The notes under the pieces: model-generated
Told to the model about the DNA's origin: nothing
Seen by the model: only the letters and a program-made list of their open reading frames with translations
Database searches by the model: none
Program-made: the position numbers and the translations under genes
In this document: in pieces, positions 38,774 to 47,398 of the stretch
How the letters are laid out: every line of letters begins with the position of its first letter
How positions within the stretch are numbered: the first letter of the stretch is position 1
Assembly (NCBI RefSeq): GCF_014635705.1
Contig: NZ_BMDI01000004.1
Coordinates: 1-64,000 of the forward strand
Source: Oxalicibacterium faecigallinarum
GTDB lineage: Bacteria; Pseudomonadota; Gammaproteobacteria; Burkholderiales; Burkholderiaceae_D
Direction: 5' to 3'
Length of the DNA stretch: 64,000 nucleotides

Positions 38774-38858
38774 CCGTTGCAATAAACAGCTGATTCGAGT
38801 CGATCACTTTCACCGTTGCAGTCCACCGATCAAGCTCGTAGCTCTTTTGGCTGCAACG
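38774..38858 (-). promoter_or_regulatory. Possible alternative-pairing leader of the first oxlT gene
   Basis: In the presumed mRNA leader (minus strand), CGTTGCAG (38858-38851) can pair with CTGCAACG (38821-38814) or, less fully, with TGCAACGG (38781-38774). The two partner copies share CCGTTGCA on the plus strand and lie 39 bases apart. Mutually exclusive stems are possible; the function is inferred only from complementarity. Confidence 0.3.
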
Positions 38859-38884
38859 TTGTGTTTATCTGTTTCAACGACGTC

Positions 38885-38913
38885 ACTATCGACAAAGAAA
38901 AGACTGTTCGCAA
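38885..38913 (-). promoter_or_regulatory. Candidate sigma-70 promoter of the first oxlT gene
   Basis: On the minus strand TTGCGA (38913-38908) and GATAGT (38890-38885) are 17 bases apart. A start near 38878 would give a leader of about 165 bases. The three TTGTGGATA repeats lie immediately upstream, where an activator would bind. Confidence 0.5.
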
Positions 38914-38934
38914 TAGGAATATGAGATATTCAGG

Positions 38935-39013
38935 TTGTGGATAACACGTAATCTGTCGCAAATAAAAAATGAACATTGTGGATAGCGCGTACGTTTTTTG
39001 TGGATAGTACGTA
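38935..39013 (+). repeat. Three direct repeats TTGTGGATAnnnCGTA upstream of the first oxlT gene
   Basis: Copies begin at 38935, 38976 and 38998; the 41- and 22-base spacings are close to four and two helical turns. Thirteen of 16 positions are identical. Each contains TGTGGATA, and the first contains a perfect DnaA-box complement (TGTGGATAA). The third carries TAGTACGTA, also found upstream of the second oxlT gene. Confidence 0.75.
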
Positions 39014-39056
39014 AAAAGCGGAGAGCTAGGCCCCATCAGCGTTAGCGCGACGTTAA

Positions 39057-39068
39057 GTTAAGTTTTCG
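39057..39068 (-). promoter_or_regulatory. CGAAAACTTAAC element shared with the second oxlT upstream region
   Basis: Read toward oxlT (minus strand) the 12 bases CGAAAACTTAAC are identical to 48588-48599 upstream of the other oxlT gene, in the same orientation relative to the gene. Confidence 0.45.
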
Positions 39069-39267
39069 TTAAACGTGTTCGAATATTTTGAAATGATTTC
39101 TGGTGCATTGTGCGGGTGTGTTTCCAACGATTTTTGGTGATGAAAAAATAGGCAATGGAATAGATCGCACGTCGCGTGCGTATACCTGAACGTCGGTTGA
39201 AACGACATTGCGGCGCCCGATCAATGATGGTGCTGAACCTCAACGATGCATAAATCAAGGAGTGAAT

Positions 39268-39630
39268 ATGAAAACCCGATCCCTCATGGCGTGTGCCATG
39301 CTTGTGCTGGGCACGGCAGCAGTGAACGCGCAAACGCTGAAAAAGGTCGATGGCGTGCTGGTCGATGCCAATGGCATGACGGTGTACACCTTCGACAAGG
39401 ACACCGCCGGCAATGGCAAGAGCGCTTGTCATGGTCCTTGTGCGACCAACTGGCCGCCGGTTGCTGTCGGTGACAAGGTGACCGAGCCTTATTCGGTCGT
39501 CACGCGTGATGATGGCAGCAAGCAACTTGCCTATAAGGGCAAGCCGCTTTATCTGTTTATCTCGGACAAGAAGCCGGGTGATCGCACCGGGGACAATGTC
39601 AAGGACGTCTGGCACGTCGTCAAGGACTGA
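39268..39630 (+). CDS. Secreted COG4315-type repeat protein
   Basis: Exported protein of 120 residues with a signal peptide ending at AVNAQ. The body has two copies of the family repeat: DANGMTVYTFDKDTAGNGKS with CHGPCATNWPPV, and DDGSKQLAYKGKPLYLFISD. The function is unknown; similar genes often precede an ECF sigma and anti-sigma pair, as here. ATG 39268 follows AAGGAGTGAAT. Likely the first gene of that operon. Confidence 0.85.
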   Translation: MKTRSLMACAMLVLGTAAVNAQTLKKVDGVLVDANGMTVYTFDKDTAGNGKSACHGPCATNWPPVAVGDKVTEPYSVVTRDDGSKQLAYKGKPLYLFISDKKPGDRTGDNVKDVWHVVKD

Positions 39631-39653
39631 ACGTCTGATGGAGGGAGGCATGC

Positions 39654-40154
39654 ATGTCTGACGCGCGCGAGCAGTTGATCGCCTGTTTGCCGCGCCTGCG
39701 GCGTTATGCACGCGCGCTGACAGGGGATCGCACACGCGCCGATGACCTGGTGCAGGACACGGTGGAGCGCGCGTGGCGCCATCTGGCGTCATGGCGTTCT
39801 GATGGCGACATGCGTGCCTGGCTGTTCGGCATCATGCACAACGTCCATGTCGATCAGTTGCGACGTCCGCATCTGCAGACGGAGGCCCTGGACGACACGC
39901 TGCCTGACGCCAGGGCGATTTCGCAAGCCGATCTGACACTCGATGAAATGGCGCGTGCCTTGCGTGCGCTGCCGGACGAGCAACGTGAAGTGTTATTGCT
40001 GGTGGTGCTGGAAGACATGCAATACGACGAAGTCGCGGCATTGCTGAATGTGCCCATCGGTACCGTGATGTCGCGTCTGTCGCGTGCGCGACAGCGTCTC
40101 AAGGTCTATCGTGAAGGAGGGCCGCAGGTGCCGGCCTTGAAGGTGATCAAATGA
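39654..40154 (+). CDS. ECF-family RNA polymerase sigma factor
   Basis: 166 residues. Region 2 (DDLVQDTVERAWRHLASWR, then MRAWLFGIMHNVHVD) and region 4 (LRALPDEQREVLLLVVLEDM, then VPIGTVMSRLSRARQRL) are complete. ATG 39654 has GGAGGGAGG upstream. Its stop overlaps the start of the anti-sigma gene by four bases (ATGA). Probably redirects polymerase to envelope-stress or similar genes, perhaps including the upstream secreted protein. Confidence 0.92.
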   Translation: MSDAREQLIACLPRLRRYARALTGDRTRADDLVQDTVERAWRHLASWRSDGDMRAWLFGIMHNVHVDQLRRPHLQTEALDDTLPDARAISQADLTLDEMARALRALPDEQREVLLLVVLEDMQYDEVAALLNVPIGTVMSRLSRARQRLKVYREGGPQVPALKVIK

Positions 40155-40948
40155 AAGACCCGTTGATTTCGGAAGACATGCTGCATGCCTATGTCGACAG
40201 GCAGTTGCCTGCCGAAGAGCGCCGCGACGTCGAACAAGCCTTGTCGACAGATAGGGAAATGCATGCACAGGCAGTGACCTGGCAGCATCAGAACGATGCG
40301 CTGCATGCGCTGTTCGATCCGGTGCTGGATGAGCCCATGCCGGCACGCCTGCTGCCGCAGGCTGCGGTCGTGCCGCCCGGTTCGGCATGGTCAGGCAACG
40401 GATACTGGCGCGTTGCTGCGGGGATCGCGATTGCCGTGGTCAGCGGTATGGCGGGCTGGAGCTTGCATGGTCTGCATGGCAGCGAACGTGTCGCATCGAT
40501 TCCGGTCTTTGCGCAGCAGGCCGCGATCGCACACGTGGTATTCAGTCCGGACATGCGTCGTCCGGTTGAAGTCGGCGCGGATCAGGAAGCGCAACTCGTT
40601 ACCTGGTTATCCAAACGGACGGGCGTCGCGATGCATCCGCCCAAACTGGGCGCGGCCGGTTATCAGCTGGTGGGCGGGCGTTTGCTGCCGGGACAGCATG
40701 GTCCTGTTGCGCAGTTCATGTATGAGGATGTCAGCGGTCAACGCCTGACCTTGTATATCTCCACGGACCAGAAGGAAAACAGCGATACGGCATTCCGGTT
40801 TGCCCGGGAAGGCAAGGTCAATGTCTTTTACTGGATTGATGGCCATCAGGGATATGCCTTGTCGGCAGGGATCGATCGTCCTGCCTTGGCGGAGATTGCC
40901 CATCTTGTATACGCTCAACTTGAGGCAAAGTCGCAACAGTCGCCCTAG
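40151..40948 (+). CDS. Membrane anti-sigma factor
   Basis: 265 residues: an N-terminal cytoplasmic sigma-binding part (SEDMLHAYVDRQLPAEERRD), a single membrane helix around residues 85-105 (VAAGIAIAVVSGMAGW), and a periplasmic domain. The usual zinc motif HxxxCxxC is absent, so it is a non-zinc variant. Translationally coupled to the sigma gene, which it presumably holds inactive. Confidence 0.85.
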   Translation: MKDPLISEDMLHAYVDRQLPAEERRDVEQALSTDREMHAQAVTWQHQNDALHALFDPVLDEPMPARLLPQAAVVPPGSAWSGNGYWRVAAGIAIAVVSGMAGWSLHGLHGSERVASIPVFAQQAAIAHVVFSPDMRRPVEVGADQEAQLVTWLSKRTGVAMHPPKLGAAGYQLVGGRLLPGQHGPVAQFMYEDVSGQRLTLYISTDQKENSDTAFRFAREGKVNVFYWIDGHQGYALSAGIDRPALAEIAHLVYAQLEAKSQQSP

Positions 40949-41046
40949 GCATCCGGCTTGCCTTGCCGGGACGGATGCGATTCAATGGCAGACATCATTG
41001 TTGATGCGGGCCAATTGTTCACGGCCCGACGCCCCCGGAGTTTCCC

Positions 41047-41706
41047 TTGCCTTTCAAGCCGCCGCAGGATCTGGATCCGCTTAGCAGTCATCTCGAAGCA
41101 TTGTTGAAAAAAGTGCAGGATGGCGCGTCGCAGGACGACATCGTCTGGGATCTGGAAGAAGCGCTGGTCATCATGGGCGAAGCCGGCATCGTCGATCCCG
41201 TTACCGGCGTATTGAATCGTCGCGGTCTGATTTCCAGTCTGGATGCCGAGCTCGATCGCGCACGTCGTACCGGACATACCTTTTCGATTGCGGTGATCAG
41301 CGTGGATGGTTTTCCGCAACTTAATATGCAGTACGGTAGCGCGGTTGGTCAGCAGATCCTGCGCGGGGTGGCGCAGGAAGCCGCACGACAACTGCGTGTG
41401 CTGGATGCCATCGGTCTGATTAATGAGGACGAGTTCGCCATCATCTTGCCAACCACCTGGCTGGATCAAAGCGGGATTCCGCTGGCGCGCATTGCCCGCG
41501 GCGTGGCCGGTCTGGACTGGGACAGTGTCATGCCAGGGTTGAACGTGACCTTGTCCGGCGGCCTGACGCCAAACGCGTTTGGCGATACGTCGTCCACCAT
41601 GCTGGCTCGCGCATCCGAAGCGCTGGCGATAGCCAAGGCCAAGGGGCCGGGATCGACTGCCGAACTGGAAAAGGATTTGCCGCCGATCGATCCTGATTTA
41701 CTGTAA
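41047..41706 (+). CDS. Degenerate GGDEF-domain protein
   Basis: 219 residues with a GGDEF fold (DPVTGVLNRRGLISSLDAEL at the domain start), but the active loop reads INEDEFAII instead of GG(D/E)EF, and no RxxD inhibitory site is seen. It is therefore probably catalytically dead and may bind nucleotide or act as a scaffold. Starts at TTG 41047 with CGGAG six bases upstream; no ATG fits. Single gene between the anti-sigma gene and the convergent pirin gene. Confidence 0.75.
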   Translation: MPFKPPQDLDPLSSHLEALLKKVQDGASQDDIVWDLEEALVIMGEAGIVDPVTGVLNRRGLISSLDAELDRARRTGHTFSIAVISVDGFPQLNMQYGSAVGQQILRGVAQEAARQLRVLDAIGLINEDEFAIILPTTWLDQSGIPLARIARGVAGLDWDSVMPGLNVTLSGGLTPNAFGDTSSTMLARASEALAIAKAKGPGSTAELEKDLPPIDPDLL

Positions 41707-41740
41707 GCGGCAACGCAGGGCTCGGCGATTGCCCTGACTA

Positions 41741-42658
41741 TCAGGGATAGCCGACAGGCTTGCCCGGGAGATCGGGCATGGGGATAAATTCGGACTCGCC
41801 TGGCACACGTGCAAAGCGTTGTTCGCGCCAGTCTTCCTTGGCTTGTTCAAGCCGGTCCGGAGAGCTGGAAACGAAGTTCCACATCAGATAGCGCGCGCCA
41901 TCCATCGGTTCACCGCCCAGCAGCATCAGACGTGTCGGCGCAAGGCCACCCCCGCGTAAAGTGACGGCCGTATCGGGTTTGAGTACCAGCAGCTGTCCCG
42001 CTTCGAAGATGCCATCGCGCCCCAGATCGAGCGAGCCTTCCACGACATAGACCGCCTGTTCCGGATAATCGGCCGGCATGTCCAGTCGCGCGCCCGGTTC
42101 CAGTCGCACATCAACATAAAACAGGTCGGACAAGGTGGGAACGGGCGCCTTTTTCCCGAAGAAGTCGCCGGCAACGATGACAGCCGATGCGCCATCGCCC
42201 TGAATGACAGGTAATGCTTCAGCAGCAATATGGGCGAAAGATGGGGCGACTTCCTCGTATTTCTTCGGCAAGGCCACCCAGCATTGCAGGCCGAACAGCG
42301 AACTCGGATGCTGGCGCGTCTGGAGATTGGTCCGTTCAGAATGCACGATGCCGCTGCCTGCCGTCATCCAGTTGACGGCACCCGGCCTGATGATCTGCAC
42401 CGAACCAACGCTGTCGCGATGTTCGATTTCGCCATCCAGCAGGTAGGTAACGGTGGCTAATCCGATATGTGGATGCGGGCGGACGTCGAGGCCATGCCCG
42501 GCTTCAAAACCGTGCGGCCCCATCTGATCCAGAAAGACGAATGGACCGACCATGCGCTTGCGCGTGGTGGGCAGCGCGCGGCGCACTTCAAAGTTGTCGC
42601 CCAGATCGCGGGTGCGCGGGACGACGACGGTTTCAAGTGCGCTCAGGTCGGGCTCCAT
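41741..42658 (-). CDS. Pirin family protein
   Basis: Cupin-fold iron protein of 305 residues. The metal-binding His pattern is visible in GLDVRPHPHIGLATVTYLL, IEHRDS and GSGIVHSER. Some pirins have quercetin dioxygenase activity, others are redox sensors; no choice can be made. The OsmC gene lies 24 bases upstream on the same strand, so the two may be co-transcribed. Confidence 0.9.
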   Translation of the reverse strand: MEPDLSALETVVVPRTRDLGDNFEVRRALPTTRKRMVGPFVFLDQMGPHGFEAGHGLDVRPHPHIGLATVTYLLDGEIEHRDSVGSVQIIRPGAVNWMTAGSGIVHSERTNLQTRQHPSSLFGLQCWVALPKKYEEVAPSFAHIAAEALPVIQGDGASAVIVAGDFFGKKAPVPTLSDLFYVDVRLEPGARLDMPADYPEQAVYVVEGSLDLGRDGIFEAGQLLVLKPDTAVTLRGGGLAPTRLMLLGGEPMDGARYLMWNFVSSSPDRLEQAKEDWREQRFARVPGESEFIPMPDLPGKPVGYP

Positions 42659-42681
42659 GCGGCTCTCCTTGATGGATGTAC

Positions 42682-43077
42682 TTAGTTGGACTCGGTCACG
42701 ATCTTGATCTCGCCGGACAGGGCTTTATGCACAGGGCACTTGTCAGCGATCTTGTTCAGGCTTTCCTTCTGTTCTGCGCTGAGGTCGCCGTAGTACTTGA
42801 TCGTGCGGTTGAAAACGTAGGCGCCATCCTGTTCGCCAGCGGTAACGTCGACGTCGACCTTTTCCAGTGGCATTTCCTTGCGGCCCGCATACATATTGAG
42901 GGTGACTGCGGTGCAGGCGCCCAGTGCGGCCGCCAGCAGATCATGCGGTACGAAACCTGCATCGTCACCACCGAATGCGGATGGTGCGTCGGCGATCAGT
43001 TTGTGCGGACCGACTTCGACGGTGTGCTGGTATTTGCCTGCGGCTGCTTTGGTGACCTTGATTACGTTGTTTGCCAT
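42682..43077 (-). CDS. OsmC family peroxide-detoxifying protein
   Basis: 131 residues. The two reactive cysteines lie in LGACTAVTLNMYAGRK and ADKCPVHKALSG. OsmC/Ohr proteins reduce organic or fatty-acid hydroperoxides using dithiols. ATG 43077 follows GGAGAAACAG; a 17-codon upstream extension is unlike the family. Upstream partner of the pirin gene. Confidence 0.9.
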   Translation of the reverse strand: MANNVIKVTKAAAGKYQHTVEVGPHKLIADAPSAFGGDDAGFVPHDLLAAALGACTAVTLNMYAGRKEMPLEKVDVDVTAGEQDGAYVFNRTIKYYGDLSAEQKESLNKIADKCPVHKALSGEIKIVTESN

Positions 43078-43403
43078 CTGTTTCTCCAATCGTTCATGAA
43101 ATAAGTCTCTTCTGTGACACGGCCTCATGTGTCTGCATCACGTGTGAATGACTCGCTGCCCGCTACTATAGCGCACCAGGCTACAAGGCTTTGTCGCGCC
43201 GGTCAGGCGCCTGGCATCGGCATGGCATCCGACTGTTGGTCATGACGGGACGATGTCGTACTTTTCATGTCAACAATGGGAAAGATTCATCTGACACACT
43301 TGCCTTGATCGGTGTTGACGCTACACTGGCAAGATTCGTTTGCCGGCAAGCAGACAAGCCGCTTTGCCCCGTTTTTCCCCTTTTAGATTTTTCAGGATTG
43401 ACC
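43078..43403. other. Intergenic region upstream of osmC and the dehydrogenase gene
   Basis: About 325 bases between divergent genes. On the minus strand TATAGT near 43165 may be a -10 element for osmC. On the plus strand TTGCCT and TACACT mark a promoter candidate for the dehydrogenase. No gene seen. Confidence 0.5.
43300..43327 (+). promoter_or_regulatory. Candidate promoter of the isocitrate dehydrogenase gene
   Basis: TTGCCT (43300-43305) and TACACT (43322-43327) are 16 bases apart, about 75 bases before the start codon. Confidence 0.4.
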
Positions 43404-44441
43404 ATGACCAAAGAAGTAGCCCGCAAGATTCCTGCCACGCTGATTCCCGGCGATGGCATCGGTCCGGAAATTGTCGATGTTGTCGAGCGCGTCTTCGATG
43501 CGCTGGGCAATCCGTTCATCTGGGAAAAGCATCAGGCCGGCCTGAACGCACTGGAAAAGAGCGGTGATCTGTTGCCCGAATCAACGCTGGACAGCATCCG
43601 TCGTACCGGACTGGCACTCAAGGGGCCGCTGACGACGCCAATCGGTGGCGGTTTCCGTTCCGTGAACGTGCGTCTGCGCGAAGCCTTTCAACTGTATGCC
43701 AACGTCCGGCCTGCACGCACCATCATTCCGGGAGGGCGATACGACAAGATCGATCTGGTTCTGATTCGTGAAAATCTGGAAGGCTTGTATGTCGGACACG
43801 AGCACTATGTGCCGATTGACGGCGATCCCCACGCCGTGGCGATGGCGACCGGTATCAATACGCGTGCCGGCAGCCGCCGCATTGCAAAGTTCGCCTTCGA
43901 TTACGCCGTCCGTAACAGCCGCAAGAAAGTAACCATCGTCCACAAGGCCAATGTCCTGAAGGCGCTGACCGGATTGTTTCTGGAAACGGCCAAGCAGGTC
44001 TCGGCGGACTACGCGGGCCAGATCGAAACCAATGAACGCATCGTCGACGCCTGCGCCATGCAGCTGGTGCTCAATCCGTGGCAGTTCGACGTGATCGTAT
44101 CGACCAATCTGTTCGGTGACATTCTGTCGGACCAGATTGCCGGTCTGGTCGGTGGGCTGGGCATGGCTCCGGGCGCGAATATCGGCGAGCACGCGGCTAT
44201 CTTTGAAGCTGTCCACGGTTCGGCGCCCGATATCGCCGGGCAGGGCAAGGCCAATCCAAGTGCCTTGCTGCTGGCAGGTGCGCTGATGCTCGAGCATAAG
44301 GATATGTATGCGGAAGCGCAGTGGTTGCGCAGTGCGATTGATTCGGTGCTGTCGACTGAAGAGGGGCGCACCCATGATCTGGGCGGTTCGGTATCGACTT
44401 CCTTGTTTGGTGACATGGTGATCGATCGTATCCGCGGATAA
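43404..44441 (+). CDS. NAD-type isocitrate dehydrogenase (isocitrate/isopropylmalate dehydrogenase family)
   Basis: 345 residues, short bacterial or mitochondrial-like type. Motifs [47 protein letters not shown] and [21 protein letters not shown]; the [14 protein letters not shown] form is that of NAD-dependent isocitrate dehydrogenases rather than LeuB ([12 protein letters not shown]). It would convert isocitrate to 2-oxoglutarate. ATG 43404 follows AGGA; the open frame starts 71 codons earlier but that portion is not protein-like. A terminator follows. Confidence 0.88.
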   Translation: MTKEVARKIPATLIPGDGIGPEIVDVVERVFDALGNPFIWEKHQAGLNALEKSGDLLPESTLDSIRRTGLALKGPLTTPIGGGFRSVNVRLREAFQLYANVRPARTIIPGGRYDKIDLVLIRENLEGLYVGHEHYVPIDGDPHAVAMATGINTRAGSRRIAKFAFDYAVRNSRKKVTIVHKANVLKALTGLFLETAKQVSADYAGQIETNERIVDACAMQLVLNPWQFDVIVSTNLFGDILSDQIAGLVGGLGMAPGANIGEHAAIFEAVHGSAPDIAGQGKANPSALLLAGALMLEHKDMYAEAQWLRSAIDSVLSTEEGRTHDLGGSVSTSLFGDMVIDRIRG

Positions 44442-44459
44442 TACTCGTCTTCTACGTCA

Positions 44460-44492
44460 AATAAAAAGCCTCCGTAAGGAGGCTTTTTATTT
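44460..44492. terminator. Bidirectional terminator after the dehydrogenase gene
   Basis: AAAAAGCCTCC and GGAGGCTTTTTATTT pair around GTAA. It serves the dehydrogenase gene and overlaps the stop codon of the convergent DUF454 gene. Confidence 0.88.
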
Positions 44493-44906
44493 GATTGCAT
44501 CCAGTTTGCGCGTTGGAATTCGTAGCACACAAAAGGCGCCGATCGCACCAAGCAAAAGCGTGACGCCTTGTAGCCATGGACGATCATGCAGATGCCAGGC
44601 CGAGATGGAGAGCATCAGCACCATCGTGCCAATCGCAAAGCATTTGGTGCGTAGTGTCAGGCTGCGATGTTCTTCCCAGTTGCGGATAAAGGGGCCGAGG
44701 AGGCGATGGTTAAGCAGCCATTGGTGCATGCGTGGGGATGCCTTTGAAAAACAGGCAGCAGCGAGTAGCACAAAGGGGGTGGTTGGCAGTCCGGGTACAA
44801 AGACGCCCACGATGCCGAGTGCCAGCGAAATCCAGCCAGCCGCGCCATACAGCAGGCGGATGACGCGGGATTGCGCCGGACGGATATCAGGAAGGTTGCG
44901 AGTCAT
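44487..44906 (-). CDS. DUF454 (YbaN) small membrane protein
   Basis: 139 residues with three to four hydrophobic segments. The signature [20 protein letters not shown], then [14 protein letters not shown] is that of YbaN/DUF454; the function is unknown. Single gene. Confidence 0.88.
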   Translation of the reverse strand: MTRNLPDIRPAQSRVIRLLYGAAGWISLALGIVGVFVPGLPTTPFVLLAAACFSKASPRMHQWLLNHRLLGPFIRNWEEHRSLTLRTKCFAIGTMVLMLSISAWHLHDRPWLQGVTLLLGAIGAFCVLRIPTRKLDAIK

Positions 44907-45139
44907 GTGGATCGTGGTCAGCCATGAGCAGGTGATGCGTGCACGGATTCATCATACCCCGCACTCGTTGCTTCACTCGGATGCGAGAGGCTTTTATTCT
45001 TGCCGATACAGGGAATGTGCCCTTGATCCAGCGCAAATATCGATCGCAATGCTGTTGGCATATCAGCAGTGGCTAGGAAAGGTAGCTGTCAACGGCATCA
45101 AATGATCGTGTTGCAGCGTAGTTGCGCCATGTAACGCCG

Positions 45140-45907
45140 TTACGGCGCGGGTAGAGGGGCGGACGGGACAGTCGCTTTATCCGCTGATTGCACTGTTGGT
45201 GTCGTCGCAGGTTGCAAGGGTGCAGGTGTGGCCGTGGGCGGCTGTGTTTGCGCGGAGGCGGCTTCCGGCTTTTGCGTGACAGTCTGCTGTTGCTGCAATT
45301 GCTGCGGTTGTTGTTGCGTTGGCGTATCGCGCACAATCGGTTCGCGTACAGCCGACTGCTCTACGCTTGGCGGAATTTCATCACGGCGCGTGCCGAGAAA
45401 TTTTCCGACCAGATCAAAAAAGCTCTCATAGAAATGGCCGGCGGAAATCGTTTCGCTACCGACCTTGACCAGCGAGTCATCGCTGGAAGAGAAGGGCAGC
45501 GAGACCGAACCAAGCGCACCTACCCCCAGACTGGCCGCGGTGTTGACCTTCTTGAGGGTGTAGCGGTCTTCCATGGCGTTGACGAACATCGAGGTCGCTT
45601 TGCCCGCAACGCCGTCGTCGGCGCAGACGACGCGGAACGCAATCTGCACGTGTGCATTCGCAAGCGGTTGAAAGTTCTTGCGCGCATCGATTTGTGTCGA
45701 GTTGTAGGCGCTGATTACATAACCCTGACTCAGCAAGGTGCGGCGCGCTGCCTCGCAGGCGGTCGCTGACGGGAATGCGTAGTTCCGTGAGTAAATCCCG
45801 GCCGAATCGAATTTCTCCGTTTCATACGTTGCAGTCGGCATGGTCTGGCAGCCGGTAAGGGCTAGCAAGACGGCGACAGACAATAAGACGCGGAACGGAG
45901 AAGACAT
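45140..45907 (-). CDS. DUF2242 lipoprotein
   Basis: Outer-membrane or periplasmic lipoprotein of 255 residues with lipobox ALTGC (Cys20). The DUF2242 domain covers about residues 30-170 (ATACEAARRTLLSQGYVIS, IAFRVVCADDGVAGKATSMF). A C-terminal tail of about 80 residues is Gln-, Pro-, Thr- and Ala-rich, likely disordered. ATG 45907 follows GAGGAAATC and gives the clean signal peptide. Function unknown. Confidence 0.82.
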   Translation of the reverse strand: MSSPFRVLLSVAVLLALTGCQTMPTATYETEKFDSAGIYSRNYAFPSATACEAARRTLLSQGYVISAYNSTQIDARKNFQPLANAHVQIAFRVVCADDGVAGKATSMFVNAMEDRYTLKKVNTAASLGVGALGSVSLPFSSSDDSLVKVGSETISAGHFYESFFDLVGKFLGTRRDEIPPSVEQSAVREPIVRDTPTQQQPQQLQQQQTVTQKPEAASAQTQPPTATPAPLQPATTPTVQSADKATVPSAPLPAP

Positions 45908-46156
45908 GATTTCCTCAAGGATCGACAAGGATGGACTGCGTGCCTGCCGGAAAATTCCAATTATCTCGGATCACCACAGTTTCAGGGGATGGATTGCAGG
46001 CAAAAGGATAATAATTTATTGCCCTGCCTGCTGTTTCCGTGTGTAACGACTTGCTCCGGCGGGTGTTGTCATTACTCGCATGCGCACGAGAATTGCATGA
46101 CGCATACCGGCAATCTCGGTTAATCTTCAGCCTTGTCGCATAAACAAGAGAGCAAG

Positions 46157-46879
46157 ATGGGTAATCTGGTCATCGTTCGCCACGGCGAGTCACAGTGGAA
46201 CCAGCAGAATCGCTTTACCGGCTGGACGGATATTGACCTTACCGATAACGGACAACAGCAGGCGCGGCGCGCAGGTCGCGCGCTGGCAGAAGCGGGTATC
46301 CGTTTTGACCTTGCCTTTACCTCCGTCCTCAAGCGTGTCATCCGTTCGCAATGGCTGATCGTGGACGAGATGGATTGCATGTATATCCCCGTTATCAGTC
46401 ACTGGCGACTCAATGAACGTCACTATGGCGCATTGACGGGTCGCAGCCGTGCCGATGTCATTGCAGAATTTGGCGAAGATCAGGTATGGGAATGGCGTCG
46501 CGGTTACGCCAGCCGGCCGCCGCTGATGGATCGTCAGGATGCGCGTGCGCCAGCACGGGAATCACGGTATCGCGATATCGCTCCGGACGTATTGCCGCTC
46601 GGCGAATCGCTGGAAGATACCGTCGCCCGTGTGCAGGTTTTCTGGCAAGAGGCCATCGAGCCGGTCTTGCGACAAGACAAGAATGTGCTGATCTGTACGC
46701 ATGGCAACAGCCAGCGTGCGCTGGTGCGTCTGCTGGAGCCCAGAATGTCGGATGCCGATGTCGCCCGCTTCGATGTGCCGAATGGCGTGCCACTCGTTTA
46801 TCGTCTGGATCGCGATCTTCGTATTCTGGATCGCCGTTCCTTGCCGATTGCCGAAGCCACCAGCTCTTCCATTCTTTAA
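46157..46879 (+). CDS. gpmA: 2,3-bisphosphoglycerate-dependent phosphoglycerate mutase, divergent
   Basis: Interconverts 3- and 2-phosphoglycerate in glycolysis. 240 residues; RHGES with phospho-His9, NRFTGWTDIDL, LNERHYGALTG, and second His in THGNSQRAL (usually HGNSLRAL). The LKRVIRSQW segment and the C-terminal part differ from the standard GpmA, so it may be a paralogue. ATG 46157 chosen because it gives MGNLVIVRHGES; an in-frame TTG at 46133 lacks a ribosome-binding site. Confidence 0.85.
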   Translation: MGNLVIVRHGESQWNQQNRFTGWTDIDLTDNGQQQARRAGRALAEAGIRFDLAFTSVLKRVIRSQWLIVDEMDCMYIPVISHWRLNERHYGALTGRSRADVIAEFGEDQVWEWRRGYASRPPLMDRQDARAPARESRYRDIAPDVLPLGESLEDTVARVQVFWQEAIEPVLRQDKNVLICTHGNSQRALVRLLEPRMSDADVARFDVPNGVPLVYRLDRDLRILDRRSLPIAEATSSSIL

Positions 46880-46900
46880 CTGTTCACCGGACGTCGATAA

Positions 46901-47398
46901 TCATGTATCGGCGTCTGCAGTCAGTGCCAGTCGCGCATGCCATTCGGCCAGCGACTCTTCTGGATAGACGCCAAAAGTCTTGTCCTTCTTCCCCGCCTTT
47001 ACCTCGACCCAGTCCGGTTTGAAATCCAGCATCAGATGCGTGTGCTCGGGCGGCATCGGTAAGGGCGTATCGATGGCGGACGCAAACGGATGGACAAGCT
47101 CGGGCCATTCAGGATCAAAGAGCCACAGCGCACTGCCGCACCGTTGACAGAAGTGTCGTTCAGCGGTGCTGGCGTGGTTGGTCTTGCCGTCCTCGCGCAG
47201 TACGGCGTGATAAACCGTAATGTCATCGTGTCCGCTGATTTGCAGCGTCCGCGCATCGCCACCAATATTGATGGCATAGCCGCCGCCACCCTGCGTCTTG
47301 CGGCAGATCGAGCAGTAACAGCGTTGATAGGGGTAGGGCGTCGTGCTTTCCAGCGAGAATTGCACGGCACAGCAATGGCAGGATCCTTCGAGTCGCAT
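46901..47398 (-). CDS. GFA (glutathione-dependent formaldehyde-activating)-like zinc protein
   Basis: 165 residues. Zinc-binding cysteines are visible in GSCHCCAVQF, CYCSICRKTQGGG and FCQRCGSALW. Related to Gfa, proposed to speed S-hydroxymethyl-glutathione formation; most members are uncharacterised. ATG 47398 follows AAGGAGAAGCC; a 24-codon upstream extension is unlikely. Confidence 0.85.
   Translation of the reverse strand: MRLEGSCHCCAVQFSLESTTPYPYQRCYCSICRKTQGGGGYAINIGGDARTLQISGHDDITVYHAVLREDGKTNHASTAERHFCQRCGSALWLFDPEWPELVHPFASAIDTPLPMPPEHTHLMLDFKPDWVEVKAGKKDKTFGVYPEESLAEWHARLALTADADT

Noticed and set aside
38935-39013. Chromosomal replication origin because of three DnaA-box-like sites
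   Set aside because: No dnaA, dnaN, gyrB, rpmH or parAB genes nearby, only one perfect box, and the sites have an extended repeat unit next to a promoter.
38830-39036. 68-codon minus-strand frame in the first oxlT control region
   Set aside because: It spans the repeats and the promoter candidate, lacks a ribosome-binding site and resembles no protein family.
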